64,000 nucleotides of DNA from Merluccius polli (taxonomy: Eukaryota; Chordata; Actinopteri; Gadiformes; Merlucciidae), in assembly GCA_030340625.1 (NCBI GenBank), contig JAOPHQ010005691.1, forward strand, positions 167,001-231,000, read 5' to 3'. Below, one piece after another: positions 10,501-24,100 of the stretch (positions are counted from its first letter, which is position 1; every line of letters begins with the position of its first letter). The notes below the pieces were generated by a model that did not search any database, was not told the origin of the DNA, and was given only the letters and a program-made list of their open reading frames with translations. The translations under genes and the position numbers were made by a program.

Positions 10501-12071
10501 TTACAAAGTCACCGCAGTTTACCGCATGTTGCGGTAAACTCAACATGCGGTTAAAAGCTAGCATACTCCCTCTTAGCTGCTGAAATGGTTAGTTAGTCAG
10601 TTTTTATGTAGTAATTGTATTATCCCGTGAGAGAGTAGCTTAAAGATTGTCTGTGTTGGACTAGTGAGATTAAAGTATTGTGGCGATCACGGCCATGCCC
10701 CCTATGGGGGTCTTGCGCAAGGGATTCTGGGGGATGCACCTCGGGTGGGGGTTGGACCGTGAGTGAGAGTCCTAGTGGTGTTTGTCGGGTGTGCTGTGTT
10801 TCTGTCTGTGTTGGTGGTGTACAAATAAAGGCAACTCCCGGGGTCGTGCGGTGTATGGGGCACGGGAGTTGCGTAATCATGTAACCCTGGGCTCCTGTCT
10901 CATTCCTCCCGCACCGGTCGCCACATTGGTGTCAGAAGTGGGATAAGGAAACCATGGAGAAGCGGACTGTCCCGGAGTGGGGATTGCCTATGGCGGCGCA
11001 GCCGAAAGAGGAGGAGACGGAGGAATGGCCCGGCGTTCCAGCTCCTGGGATGTCACCGGTCGCGACGGGCGCGACTGGTGCACAGCCACCCAGCTTGCCC
11101 TAGCGTTGGCGGGAACGGCGGTGCAGGTCCTCTCTGGACCTGGCCCGGCAGCCTGCGGGACCTCCAGGCCACGAACCCCGGTGCTGCAATGGACGAGACG
11201 GAGCGGGCGGAACGAGAGCGTTCCGACCCAAACCAGCCTGCAGACGACCGGTGCCTCCCGACCTCACGTCCGTCGGGTGTGCTGTGTTTCTGTCTGTGTT
11301 GGTGGTGTACAAATAAAGGCAACTCCCGGGGTCGTGCGGTGTATGGGGCACGGGAGTTGCGTAATCATGTAACCCTGGGCTCCTGTCTCATTCCTCCCGC
11401 ACCGGTCGCCACAGTATCAAGATGATGACTTGCAACATATGTGCTAAGACCTGCAGCCATACATCAGGCACATGCAAACTCACAGTTGTATGCCTAATGC
11501 AAGTGTGGCTTCCCTGAATGCATGAGAGCTTTCTCTAAGTTCACAGCCTTCAAGGCTCACACTTATTGCCATTGAGTAAAAAGTAAAAAAAATACAATAA
11601 ATAAACTGGATAGTACAGGAGATTTAACATATTAAACATATTGACTTATGTAGCACTACGTGTGAGGATATCCGGGGTCTTCCCTTACATCTGAAAAGTC
11701 AGTTAAGTATACATTGGCGTTTGGTTGGGGTGCGCACATCCACAGAAACAATAATCCAGGTGCCGGACAAAAGTAGTACATGATGTGATAGATTGGTCCG
11801 CACACTGGTAGGCTCCAAAAATACACTTTTTATTTTAGTTCATAAAAGGCAACGTTTCGATCCTCCAATGGGATCTTCCTCAGGCAATGAGAACAATGGT
11901 CTAGGATGTCATTTATCACATGACCTACAGGTGGGCTACCTGGTTGGAAAAAGTTGGGCGCACCCGTAAGGTGACAAGTGAAGAAGACCACAGTAATCAC
12001 ATCCGGTAATGAAAGGGACAACATGGTCAAAAGAACAATCAATCAAAAATATATAAGATATTATTATTATT

Positions 12072-12130
<59 letters not shown>

Positions 12131-15100
12131 TAGTAATAATAATAATAATGGTCATCAACAAAATAATAATAATAGTCAATCAGAAATATTTAAATGAAAA
12201 ACACATCAAATACAAAATCAGCCGTGATGTGAACATTTATAGTAGAGGCCTCAAATCAAAATCCATGTTAAGACCTTTGGGAGACAGAGTATTAAGCATA
12301 TATATATAGAATGCTTCCCGTCTAAGGAGAAGGTTATCGATGTCGCCTCCACGTCTGGGGGTGGATACGTGCTCAATGCCAATGTATTTGAGAGACGACA
12401 AGTTATGTTTAAAAATGTTAAAATGCACAGCTACTGGTTTTTTTTGGTCATTTTGACGTATGTTGCTTCTATGTTCCGCGATGCGTGTTTTAATGTGGCG
12501 TGTAGTCTTGCCTATATAAGCAAGGCCGCAAGGGCACTTGATCATGTAAATTACGTTCTTCGTATTGCATGATATAACCCCTTTTATTTTTAGCACCTTC
12601 CCGGTATGTGGATGGGTATATGTGTTGCATTTATATGTAAAGTTGCATTGAGCACACCGTGTGCACCTGTAATTTCCGTCAGGGATAGGTGAAAAAAACG
12701 GTGGTGGTTTCTCAGGTGGTTGGTCAGCTCTTACGACCAAGTTGGAGATGTTCGGCGAGCGCTTGTAGGCGAAACGCGGAAACCGTCTAAATGACGCATC
12801 TTGTAATGTAAGGTCAGAACTCAGAATTGGCCAATGTTTCCGCACAATACTCTCAAACTCATTGCTAAGAGGAGAGTATTGGGAGATACAGGTCATTCTG
12901 TTGTCAGCTTTGGCCTGTCTTTTCCTACCCAGGCATTCGTCTTGGCCAGTGTTTTTAAAACGGTCAGACGCAGATTGAATCCAAGATTCAGCGTAATCTC
13001 TCTCTCTGAAGCGCTGAGTCATTTGGGCGCTCCGGAGTGCGTAGTCTTGGTCAGAGCTGCATATACGGCGTACTCTGTTGAATTGACTAGTGGGTAGGCT
13101 ATGTTTTAAGCTGGTTGGATGGTAGCTCTTTCCATGTAAGATAGTGTTTTTATCGGTGGGTGTTTTGTATAGATCGGTTTTTAAAATGTCACCATCTTTA
13201 GAGATTAAAATATCAAGAAAGTTTATTTCATTATCATTAAAGTGTTCTATAACAAACGTGAATATAAAATGCATGACAATTTAACTAAAGATGAACGAAC
13301 GGCTTTGGATGAACTGAAAAGAGACAATACAATTGTAGTGAAATCAGCGGACAAGGGTGGTGCTGTGGTAGTTATGGACGTTAAAGACTATGAAATGGAA
13401 ATTAATCGCCAGTTGGATAATACATTGTTTTACAAAAAACTAAAATCCAACCCGACTGAAATCTTTAAAAAGGAAATACACCATGTTCTCCAGTGTCTCC
13501 TTGAAAGAGGAGAAATAAATAAACAAGAATTTGACTTTATGAAAGTTGACCATCCTATCACTCCGGTCATCTATACATTGCCCAAGATCCATAAGAACAT
13601 TGAAAAACCTCCAGGGAGGCCGATTATTTCTGGAATTGGATCTCTCACTGAGAAGATTTCCACTTTCATTGACTCATTTTTAAGACCTCATGTTATGACT
13701 CTCCCTTCATTTGTTAAAGATTCTATGGACATGATTAGGGCATTAAAGGAGATACAATTACCTACTGAAGACACTATGCTTGCGACCTTTGATGTGGAAT
13801 CTCTATATACCAACATACCGCATGATGGGGGCATCGAAGCGGTCGATTACTTTTTGAGGGACAAACATTCAGACATGACTCCTAGTGTTGACTGTTTAAA
13901 AAAATTAACTGAAATCGTTTTAACAAAAAACTTTTTCATGTTCAAAAATGACTTTTCCTTACATATTAAAGGCACGGCGATGGGTAGCACTATGGCACCT
14001 AATTATGCTAATTTATATGTTGGACAGTTTGAGAAAATGTTTATTTTCAACCCTGACACTAACCCTTTCTTCCATAAAATCTTAATGTGGCGAAGATTTA
14101 TAGATGATGTCCTTGTCTTATGGCTGGGCACATCATCTGAACTGACAGTCTTCCAAGACTACCTTAACGTTAAAAGTGAGCACCTTCGGTTCACTGGAGT
14201 CTTTAATGATAATGAAATAAACTTTCTTGATATTTTAATCTCTAAAGATGGTGACATTTTAAAAACCGATCTATACAAAAAACCCACCGATAAAAACACT
14301 ATCTTACATGGAAAGAGCTACCATCCAACCAGCTTAAAACGTAGCCTACCCACTAGTCAATTCAACAGAGTACGCCGTATATGCAGCCAACACGGTCTCA
14401 CACCCAACTCGTCACATATTGAGGCCTGGGCACTGACCCATGTCGTCAACATTTGCAGCAGAAGGTACCCCCGTAGCGTCGCTCCTGGACGACTCGCGCC
14501 GCCCCATAGACCTGGGGGGTATTGCACAAAACTAGGATACATAAATCCAGGATAATTGAGTAAGCGCGGCTTGGACTATTCTGCTCGGCGGTATCCTGGC
14601 TTATTCGGTTGCACGATTGCCAAGCCAGGATAAATAGGCGCGGCTAAATCACGTCAGGTGAAGCTAGTTGGGATAAGCGGCTTGAATAGACCTCGCGATC
14701 GCTCACAGAATCACCGATCGGAACATAGCGTTTCATACGTCACGGCCGTTGAACAGCTCCTTATTGGATACCCGACCCAAGCCCGACGGGACCCGACGGG
14801 ACCCGACGGGACCCGACGGGCCGGGTCGGGTTCGGACAGATATTTAGAAATTATGCTCGGGTTCGGGTCGGACTCGGTGACGTCTGCGCGATTTGAAATG
14901 TGCAATTTAAAACAGCTTATTATGCATGGTAGCCAATGGGCTGTTTCACATGTTGCAAAGGTTCGATTGTGTGATTAAAATACATTTTATAAATAGGACA
15001 TAAGCATGTTGCAACCCAGTCTCATATAAAAACGTACCCTGACTACGTTGGTCCAAAGTGCTAAACGTAGAGGGGTTACAATAATGGCCCTTAAATTGTA

Positions 15101-18100
15101 TGACTGTTACATTTTTTCTGCCTATTCTTTTCCCATGGTTTTGCGTCCAAGTCACGTGACTTTCAAGGTTCACGTGACTTTTTCAGATTCCACATAGGAC
15201 TCCCTTGTGATGTCACTCCGTCTGACGGATCAAACCCTCGCCCACAACATGTCTGAGGTTGATTTGCTGATCAACACATTATTCCGTGGCAGCGGGAGAA
15301 ACTAATGTTGACAAAGTGACGAGTTACGATCGGATGTTTGTCCGCTGTTTAATTTTGATGGTGTGTGGGCATCCGTCCTGTGGTTAGTTATTACTCCTGT
15401 ATCAGAGCTATAGAGTAAACAACTCTATAAACAACTCTATGTTTACTCTATAGCTCTGATTCCTGCACCATGTTTCAATGACGTCAGGTTGCTAGGGGCT
15501 ACGGCTGACAGCCGGAAGTACTGTCCTTACTGTACTATTGTTTATGTTGTAATGTCATAAGTGTTGACAATAAAGTTTGTTAAAAAAACAACAACAACTA
15601 TTATTGTCCCACACCACAATGTATGTCCCACAATGTTAACTCCAAACAATTCATGTTTGTCCAATTCATGGACAAACAAAGCAGCTGGAAACACGTCTAA
15701 AAACACTTGAAATAGAATGTAGCCTATATTTATATTTTTACAACATCAATCTCCCTATAATATGAACAAAATATGATCAGGTTATACTTTCTCTCTTGAA
15801 AACGGGCAAAACGCTAACCCTAACCCGGAAAATGAATTTAAAAAACTACAAACGTTCGGAAAATGCAATACAATGAAGTGTGCGGCGCCATGTTTTTTCC
15901 GTGAATTGGACAAACATGAATTGTTTGGAGTTAACATTGTGGGACATACATTGTGGTGTGGGACAATAATAGTTGTTGTTGTTTTTTTAACAAACTTTAT
16001 TGTCAACACTTATGACATTACAACATAAACAATAGTACAGTAAGGACAGTACTTCCGGCTGATAGGTCCTCCCAATGGGACAGGTGGCGTCTGTCAGCCG
16101 TATACCCTAGCAACCTGACGTCATTGAAACATGGTGCAGGAATCAGAGCTATAGAGTAAACATAGAGTTGTTTATAGAGTTGTTTACTCTATAGCTCTGA
16201 TACAGGAGTAATAACTAACCACAAGACGGATGCCCACACACCATCAAAATTAAACAGCGGACAAACATCCGATCGTAACTCGTCACTTTGTCAACATTAG
16301 TTTCTCCCGCTGCCACAGAATAATGTGTTGATCAGCAAATCAACCTCAGACATGTTGTGGGCGAGGGTTTGATCCGTCAGACGGAGTGACATCACAAGGG
16401 AGTCCTATGTGGAATCTGAAAAAGTCACGTGAACCTTGAAAGTCACGTGACTTGGACGCAAAACCATGGGAAAAGAATAGGCAGAAAAAATGTAACAGTC
16501 ATACAATTTAAGGGCCATTATTGTAACCCCTCTACGTTTGGCACTTTGGACCAACGTAGTCAGGGTACGTTTTTATATGAGACTGGGTTGCAACATGCTT
16601 ATGTCCTATTTATAAAATGTATTTTAATCACACAATCGAACCTTTGCAACATGTGAAACAGCCCATTGGCTACCATGCATAATAAGCTGTTTTAAATTGC
16701 ACATTTCAAATCGCGCAGACGTCACCGAGCCCGACCCGAACCCGAGCATCATTTCTAAATATCTGTCCGAACCCGACCCGGCCCGTAGGGTACCGTCGGG
16801 TCCCGTCGGGTCCCGTCGGGCTTGGGTCGGGTATCCAATAAGGAGCTGTTCAACGGCCGTGACGTATGAAACGCCATGTTCCGATCGGTGATTCTGTGAG
16901 CGATCGCGAGGTCTATTCAAGCCGCTTATCCCAACTAGCTTCACCTGACGTGATTTAGCCGCGCCTATTTATCCTGGCTTGGCAATCGTGCAACCGAATA
17001 AACCAGGATACCGCCGAGCAGAATAGTCCAAGCCGCGCTTACTCAATTATCCTGGATTTATGTATCCTAGTTTTGTGCAATACCCCCCAGGTCTATGGGG
17101 CGGCGCGAGTCGTCCAGGAGCGACGCTACGGGGGTACCTTCTGCTGCAAATGTTGACGACATGGGTCAGTGCCCAGGCCTCAATATGTGACGAGTTGGGT
17201 GTGAGACCGTGTTGGCTGCATATACGGCGTACTCTGTTGAATTGACTAGTGGGTAGGCTACGTTTTAAGCTGGTTGGATGGTAGCTCTTTCCATGTAAGA
17301 TAGTGTTTTTATCGGTGGGTTTTTTGTATAGATCGGTTTTTAAAATGTCACCATCTTTAGAGATTAAAATATCAAGAAAGTTTATTTCATTATCATTAAA
17401 GACTCCAGTGAACCGAAGGTGCTCACTTTTAACGTTAAGGTAGTCTTGGAAGACTGTCAGTTCAGATGATGTGCCCAGCCATAAGACAAGGACATCATCT
17501 ATAAATCTTCGCCACATTAAGATTTTATGGAAGAAAGGGTTAGTGTCAGGGTTGAAAATAAACATTTTCTCAAACTGTCCAACATATAAATTAGCATAAT
17601 TAGGTGCCATAGTGCTACCCATCGCCGTGCCTTTAATATGTAAGGAAAAGTCATTTTTGAACATGAAAAAGTTTTTTGTTAAAACGATTTCAGTTAATTT
17701 TTTTAAACAGTCAACACTAGGAGTCATGTCTGAATGTTTGTCCCTCAAAAAGTAATCGACCGCTTCGATGCCCCCATCATGCGGTATGTTGGTATATAGA
17801 GATTCCACATCAAAGGTCGCAAGCATAGTGTCTTCAGTAGGTAATTGTATCTCCTTTAATGCCCTAATCATGTCCATAGAATCTTTAACAAATGAAGGGA
17901 GAGTCATAACATGAGGTCTTAAAAATGAGTCAATGAAAGTGGAAATCTTCTCAGTGAGAGATCCAATTCCAGAAATAATCGGCCTCCCTGGAGGTTTTTC
18001 AATGTTCTTATGGATCTTGGGCAATGTATAGATGACCGGAGTGATAGGATGGTCAACTTTCATAAAGTCAAATTCTTGTTTATTTATTTCTCCTCTTTCA

Positions 18101-21100
18101 AGGAGACACTGGAGAACATGGTGTATTTCCTTTTTAAAGATTTCAGTCGGGTTGGATTTTAGTTTTTTGTAAAACAATGTATTATCCAACTGGCGATTAA
18201 TTTCCATTTCATAGTCTTTAACGTCCATAACTACCACAGCACCACCCTTGTCCGCTGATTTCACTACAATTGTATTGTCTCTTTTCAGTTCATCCAAAGC
18301 CGTTCGTTCATCTTTAGTTAAATTGTCATGCATTTTATATTCACGTTTGTTATAGAACACTTTAATGATAATGAAATAAACTTTCTTGATATTTTAATCT
18401 CTAAAGATGGTGACATTTTAAAAACCGATCTATACAAAACACCCACCGATAAAAACACTATCTTACATGGAAAGAGCTACCATCCAACCAGCTTAAAACA
18501 TAGCCTACCCACTAGTCAATTCAACAGAGTACGCCGTATATGCAGCTCTGACCAAGACTACGCACTCCGGAGCGCCCAAATGACTCAGCGCTTCAGAGAG
18601 AGAGATTACGCTGAATCTTGGATTCAATCTGCGTCTGACCGTTTTAAAAACACTGGCCAAGACGAATGCCTGGGTAGGAAAAGACAGGCCAAAGCTGACA
18701 ACAGAATGACCTGTATCTCCCAATACTCTCCTCTTAGCAATGAGTTTGAGAGTATTGTGCGGAAACATTGGCCAATTCTGAGTTCTGACCTTACATTACA
18801 AGATGCGTCATTTAGACGGTTTCCGCGTTTCGCCTACAAGCGCTCGCCGAACATCTCCAACTTGGTCGTAAGAGCTGACCAACCACCTGAGAAACCACCA
18901 CCGTTTTTTTCACCTATCCCTGACGGAAATTACAGGTGCACACGGTGTGCTCAATGCAACTTTACATATAAATGCAACACATATACCCATCCACATACCG
19001 GGAAGGTGCTAAAAATAAAAGGGGTTATATCATGCAATACGAAGAACGTAATTTACATGATCAAGTGCCCTTGCGGCCTTGCTTATATAGGCAAGACTAC
19101 ACGCCACATTAAAACACGCATCGCGGAACATAGAAGCAACATACGTCAAAATGACCAAAAAAAACCAGTAGCTGTGCATTTTAACATTTTTAAACATAAC
19201 TTGTCGTCTCTCAAATACATTGGCATTGAGCACGTATCCACCCCCAGACGTGGAGGCGACATCGATAACCTTCTCCTTAGACGGGAAGCATTCTATATAT
19301 ATATGCTTAATACTCTGTCTCCCAAAGGTCTTAACATGGATTTTGATTTGAGGCCTCTACTATAAATGTTCACATCACGGCTGATTTTGTATTTGATGTG
19401 TTTTTCATTTAAATATTTCTGATTGACTATTATTATTATTTTGTTGATGACCATTATTATTATTATTACTATTGTTATTATTATTATTATTATTATTATT
19501 AATAATATCTTATATATTTTTGATTGATTGTTCTTTTGACCATGTTGTCCCTTTCATTACCGGATGTGATTACTGTGGTCTTCTTCACTTTGCATGCCAG
19601 CGCATCTAGACGCATGCTATGCCACTTGTCACCTTACGGGTGCGCCCAACTTTTTCCAACCAGGTAGCCCACCTGTAGGTCATGTGATAAATGACATCCT
19701 AGACCATTGTTCTCATTGCCTGAGGAAGATCCCATTGGAGGATCGAAACGTTGCCTTTTATGAACTAAAATAAAAAGTGTATTTTTGGAGCCTACCAGTG
19801 TGCGGACCAATCTATCACATCAGTTAAGTATACATTCACATCCCATGTGTCAAGAAAGCATAAAGATTGCTCTGAAGGAAGTCTAGTTGACTTAATTGCA
19901 AATCCAAGCAGCACCAGTAAGGTTAATGATGAGTGTTGTGATATGCAACTGGAGAATCCCAGTCAGTCTAGTTATGAAGAAATGGAGGTCTACCCAGAAA
20001 AAGCAGACAAAGGACAATTTCTCCGAAATGTAGCCTTGTTTTATCTGAAACTACATGCAAAATTGCTACTTCCGTCCTCTACTATTCAAACAATCATTGA
20101 ACACTATCAGGAAATACATGACATGAATCAGTCACACCTACTTTCCAAACTTCAAGAAAAGTTGACTTCGCTTGGACTTCATGAAGCTGACATAAACACT
20201 GTGATAGTTACCCTGAAAAGTGAGGATCTCCACAGGGCTTGCAATACCCACACACTCAAAACTGACCATAAGAGAAAAACTTTTTTTTAAAGTAACTTCA
20301 ATTATGTGGAGCCAGTGTCTTTTTGTCTTGGTCAGAATGAGTCGGGCAAAGAATGTTTTGCACAATATGTTCTGGTGAAAAACACCATTGAGTCTCTCTT
20401 GTCCTCAGAGTCAGTGAGGGAGCAACTACAGCAAGTAAAAACTAGAGTCCAACCTGATAATGTTGTTCAGGATTTGTGGGATTGCACAAATATTGAAAAG
20501 AACTTGCTGCTCAAGCATACGGCCTCTTCATTAGGCATAATCCTTTATCAGGATGCCTTCGAGGTTGTTAACCCCCTAGGGTCTGGTAGGAAAAAGCACA
20601 AGGTTTTGGCCGTGTATCTGACCCTTGCAAATATTTTGCCCCACAACAGATCCAGTATTGATCAGATGCAACTTGTGCTGCTTTGTCGAGAGCAAGACTA
20701 TAAGTATTTTGGACAGGATCTAGTGTTTGGCTGTCTTGTGAAAGATTTAAAGGATCTTGAGCACAATGGAGTAACTTTGCCGGATGGCCAGATCTGCAAG
20801 GAACCCTGTGTGCCATAGCAGGTGACAATTTGGGTTCACACAACATTGGGGGCTTCACTGAAAATTGAATAGGATTGATAGGGCAGCATTTCTGGCAGAT
20901 CCTCTGGCCAAGGGCCCTGACCGCACACCACAGTCATATCAGAAACATGTTGAGGCTCAGAGTCATAATGTGGAAGCAAGTGTTTGTGGTGGCGTTAAAT
21001 TTGACACCATCTTCAATGATCTCACATATTTTCATGTATGTCAGCCTGGATTACCTCCTTGTCTTGGCCATGACCTTTTTAAGGGTGTTGTCTCTTTCGA

Positions 21101-24100
21101 TTTGGCACTATACCTCAACCACCTTGTTAAAGAAAAAGAGTTTACTTATGTTGAACTGAATTGGCGCACCAACCACTTTAAATATCTGGGTAATGATGCC
21201 AACAACAAACCTTGTGAGGTGAACCCAGAGGCTGGGAAACTCTCTGGACATGCAGTTCAGAATTGGTGTTTCCTGAGAATGTTGCCAGTATTGATTGGTG
21301 ATAAAATAAAAAGCCCTGGAGACAGTGAGGTATGGCAGCTTATTTTACAGCTGAGAGAGATTGTGGAGCTTGTGTGTGCCCCAACCATTTCCACAGGCCA
21401 GGTAGCATATTTAAGAGTTCTGATAGACGAGTATTTGCATATCAGATTGCAGACTTTTGGGGATCATCCACTTAAGCCGAAGCATCACTACCTAAATCAT
21501 TATCCTGAACTCATTGTTCACTTTGGGCCACTCATCCGTCTGTGGACAGTAAGATTTGAAAGTAAGCATACTTACTTCAAGCAGTGCGCAAGAAAACTGC
21601 ATAACTTTAAAAACCTATGTGGAACACTTGCTGAAAGACATCAGCTTTTGCAATCTTTTCTAAGTGCCGGGACCCTATTCCCACCATCTGTTGTGGTAGA
21701 GAAGGGAACTGAATTTATTGTGGGAGACTACAATGATAAGATAAGACAGTCAGTTGCTCATCTTAACTTTGATTCTCTAAATACTCTCATTAGTCATGAT
21801 GTGACAGTAAAAGGGACAACATACAGTATAAGAACAACATGTTTGTTGTGGTAGGTCATAATGATGATGGCCTTGTAGTAGGAAAAATCAAAAAGGCTGT
21901 CATTCATAAGAATTCAGCAGTGTACTTTATCACTGAGGTATATCAGGCTATTCGTCAACCTTACATTAATGCTTATCACACTACACCAATACAGGAAGAC
22001 TACTGCTGTGTCAGTCAAGCAGAGCTGTTTGATTACTGCCCACTGCCTGAATATTCTGTTTGGGGCATGTCTTTACTAACTCTTCATCATTCAGTCCCCA
22101 CATTTTAGATTGATGTCATCCATCGGTGATGAAATAAAGTTCATCATCCTCAAGGCTTTGACCAGCCTGTCTGAGGATACTCAACAACAGATTATCACCG
22201 CACTTGTAAGCTCAGGTGTGGAATCAATAGAAGACCTCAAGTATGTACGGCAGGATGACATCAGAGACTTCTTGCCTGTTATACAGCAAAGGAAACTTCT
22301 GGAGGCATTCAAAAATGGTAATTATGATCAATCTAGTGTTAGTAGTTTTCCTGTCCAGTTAAAGCTAAAGTAATTAGTCAAAACAAGACTGTTTACACTC
22401 AGCTTCATTCACGGAATGAACACAGAATTAAGTAGCAATTTGGGCTGGCCACAGACTTAACAGTCTTCCCAAAGGTCCAAAGCCAATTTCTATTATTGCA
22501 GCTTTAAGTCTGTTCAAAACAATAAATTGAATTGTCATGCAAATTTGCAATCTCTAGTGTTTATGTCAATGTGCATGCATATGGAACAAATATTGTGAAA
22601 ATAGTGATGTAATATGTTTTGTTTTATTTTCATGTGTTTCAGAAACTACTACAATTGCACTTGAATTATTTCCAGTTGACACAAGTCTGTCTTCGCTCTC
22701 CAGTCCATTGCCTCTTTCCTCTTCCTCTTCATCTTCGCTGTCCAGCTTTTCACCCCTGTCAAGCTCTTCACAAGCATCATCAGCTTGTAATGCGATCATT
22801 TCCAGTAGATGGCAAGAAACCTTTGTAGTCCCATGGGATAAAATGCCAGAGGAAGTGCAGTCAGCCATTGCAAACGGCAGGAGACCTGCTCCTGACAAGC
22901 GACGCCAGATGATACGAGTCCTTGTTGATGAAATAAGAAGGTATGAGGCTAACCCCGTACGCAATGAATGTCTCATCATTTGTCGAAACATTGTTAAGCA
23001 GTACCCCAGTAGTTTTGCCGATATGACACCAGGAGGTGTCATCATTGCTGGTGGTTTTACTTCACTCCTTTCTCAAGTGAAAACCCGAATTGAGAATGTG
23101 AACCGTGCAGGGACATTGAAACGACACCGATCAACAAGACTGTCTGGACAACTGCAGAGGCCAACTGATTGTTATGGCTGCACACAATTTCAGCCAGAAC
23201 CGCCATCAGAAGAAACCAATGAGTCAGTGGCGCAGAAGCAGCAACAATTGGAGAACATCTACAGTCAGGAAGGTATTCACGGTGGTGAGAGGGCAGAAGT
23301 GATAAACCTCATGAAAGCAACATTCTGTCTTCAGCGTAACCAAATCAACCAGACTCCAGCACCTTCCATTGGAGATTTAAGAATCCAGTGGCCTTACCTT
23401 TTTACACAAAGGGGTATCTACTGTCACTTTGAGTTACTAACTGACATTAGCGTGTTGCGTGCCTTGGAGCTATCCATTGAAGAATGTGGACGAGGAATGG
23501 AGAAGTATTTAAGAACAAAAGCAAAGAACAAAGATGTAGTCTGTTGTCTCCCAGGGTGAGGATAGGGAGTTGACTCTTCGTGTCGTCCAGCTGCTGATGG
23601 CCTACTTCGATGAGAGAACAGAGGGACTGATACTCATTGCTGATGTAAGTTTTGTTTAGCATTAATTATATTGGATTTGTTATGTCTACTATGACTGTAC
23701 ACACTTTCATTCATAATTTGGAAACCATTGTTCATGTTCTACAGATGTCTGCCACTGCAGCCGATGTTGAGCGCACCCTGACCCTCCCAGCCAGTCCACG
23801 ACTCATACTGCTGGGTAAGTTTCACATGAGCAAGGCACAGAGTATAGAACATTGGTCATTCTGTCTGTCTAATTTCTCTTTCTTTATCTGTCTCATAAAC
23901 ATATGTTTTGTTGTGTTCTCCCATGGATGTAGTTCTTTCATCAATGTTTTAGCCATCCCAAGTGGTGGACAGTAATGATTTGCAGCAGTTTAACTCATGA
24001 AACTCTTTGTAAATAAGTAAAAAAGGGAAAATATATTGCTAAAAATGTTATCGGGTGTGTTTTAGCCAATCCCAGTAACTTAAAAATGCCCGGATAGGGC

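Larger units (their letters stand above)
11716..19819. mobile_element. Penelope-like element as an 8.1-kb inverted dimer
   Basis: The outer coordinates obey position sum 31602 and the inner arms sum 31570. The left arm is 11782-15668, the right arm 15902-19821, and the central loop 15669-15901. Each arm holds, from outside in, the 3' half of a Penelope-like ORF pointing outward, the reverse-transcriptase half pointing inward, and about 1.3 kb of non-Penelope DNA. Bases 11716-11781 have no partner. Arms differ by indels of 32 bp (16062-16093) and 37 bp (19591-19627), by AAT-tract length and by scattered substitutions. Penelope-like elements are known for complex inverted or partial copies, but a mirrored dimer with both halves flipped is unusual. 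Confidence 0.9.

Noticed and set aside
14658..16944. 106- and 75-codon frames in both arms of the central palindrome
   Set aside because: They appear twice only because the arms mirror each other; they include a simple ACCCGACGGG repeat and have no domain.
11716..19819. Dismissing the 8.1-kb palindrome as an assembly duplication
   Set aside because: The arms differ by two indels, AAT length and several substitutions, and a 17-bp direct repeat flanks the block, which fits a real insertion better; long reads would still be decisive.
20138..20365. Minus-strand frame opposite the transposase-like gene
   Set aside because: Antisense shadow of the real coding frame.
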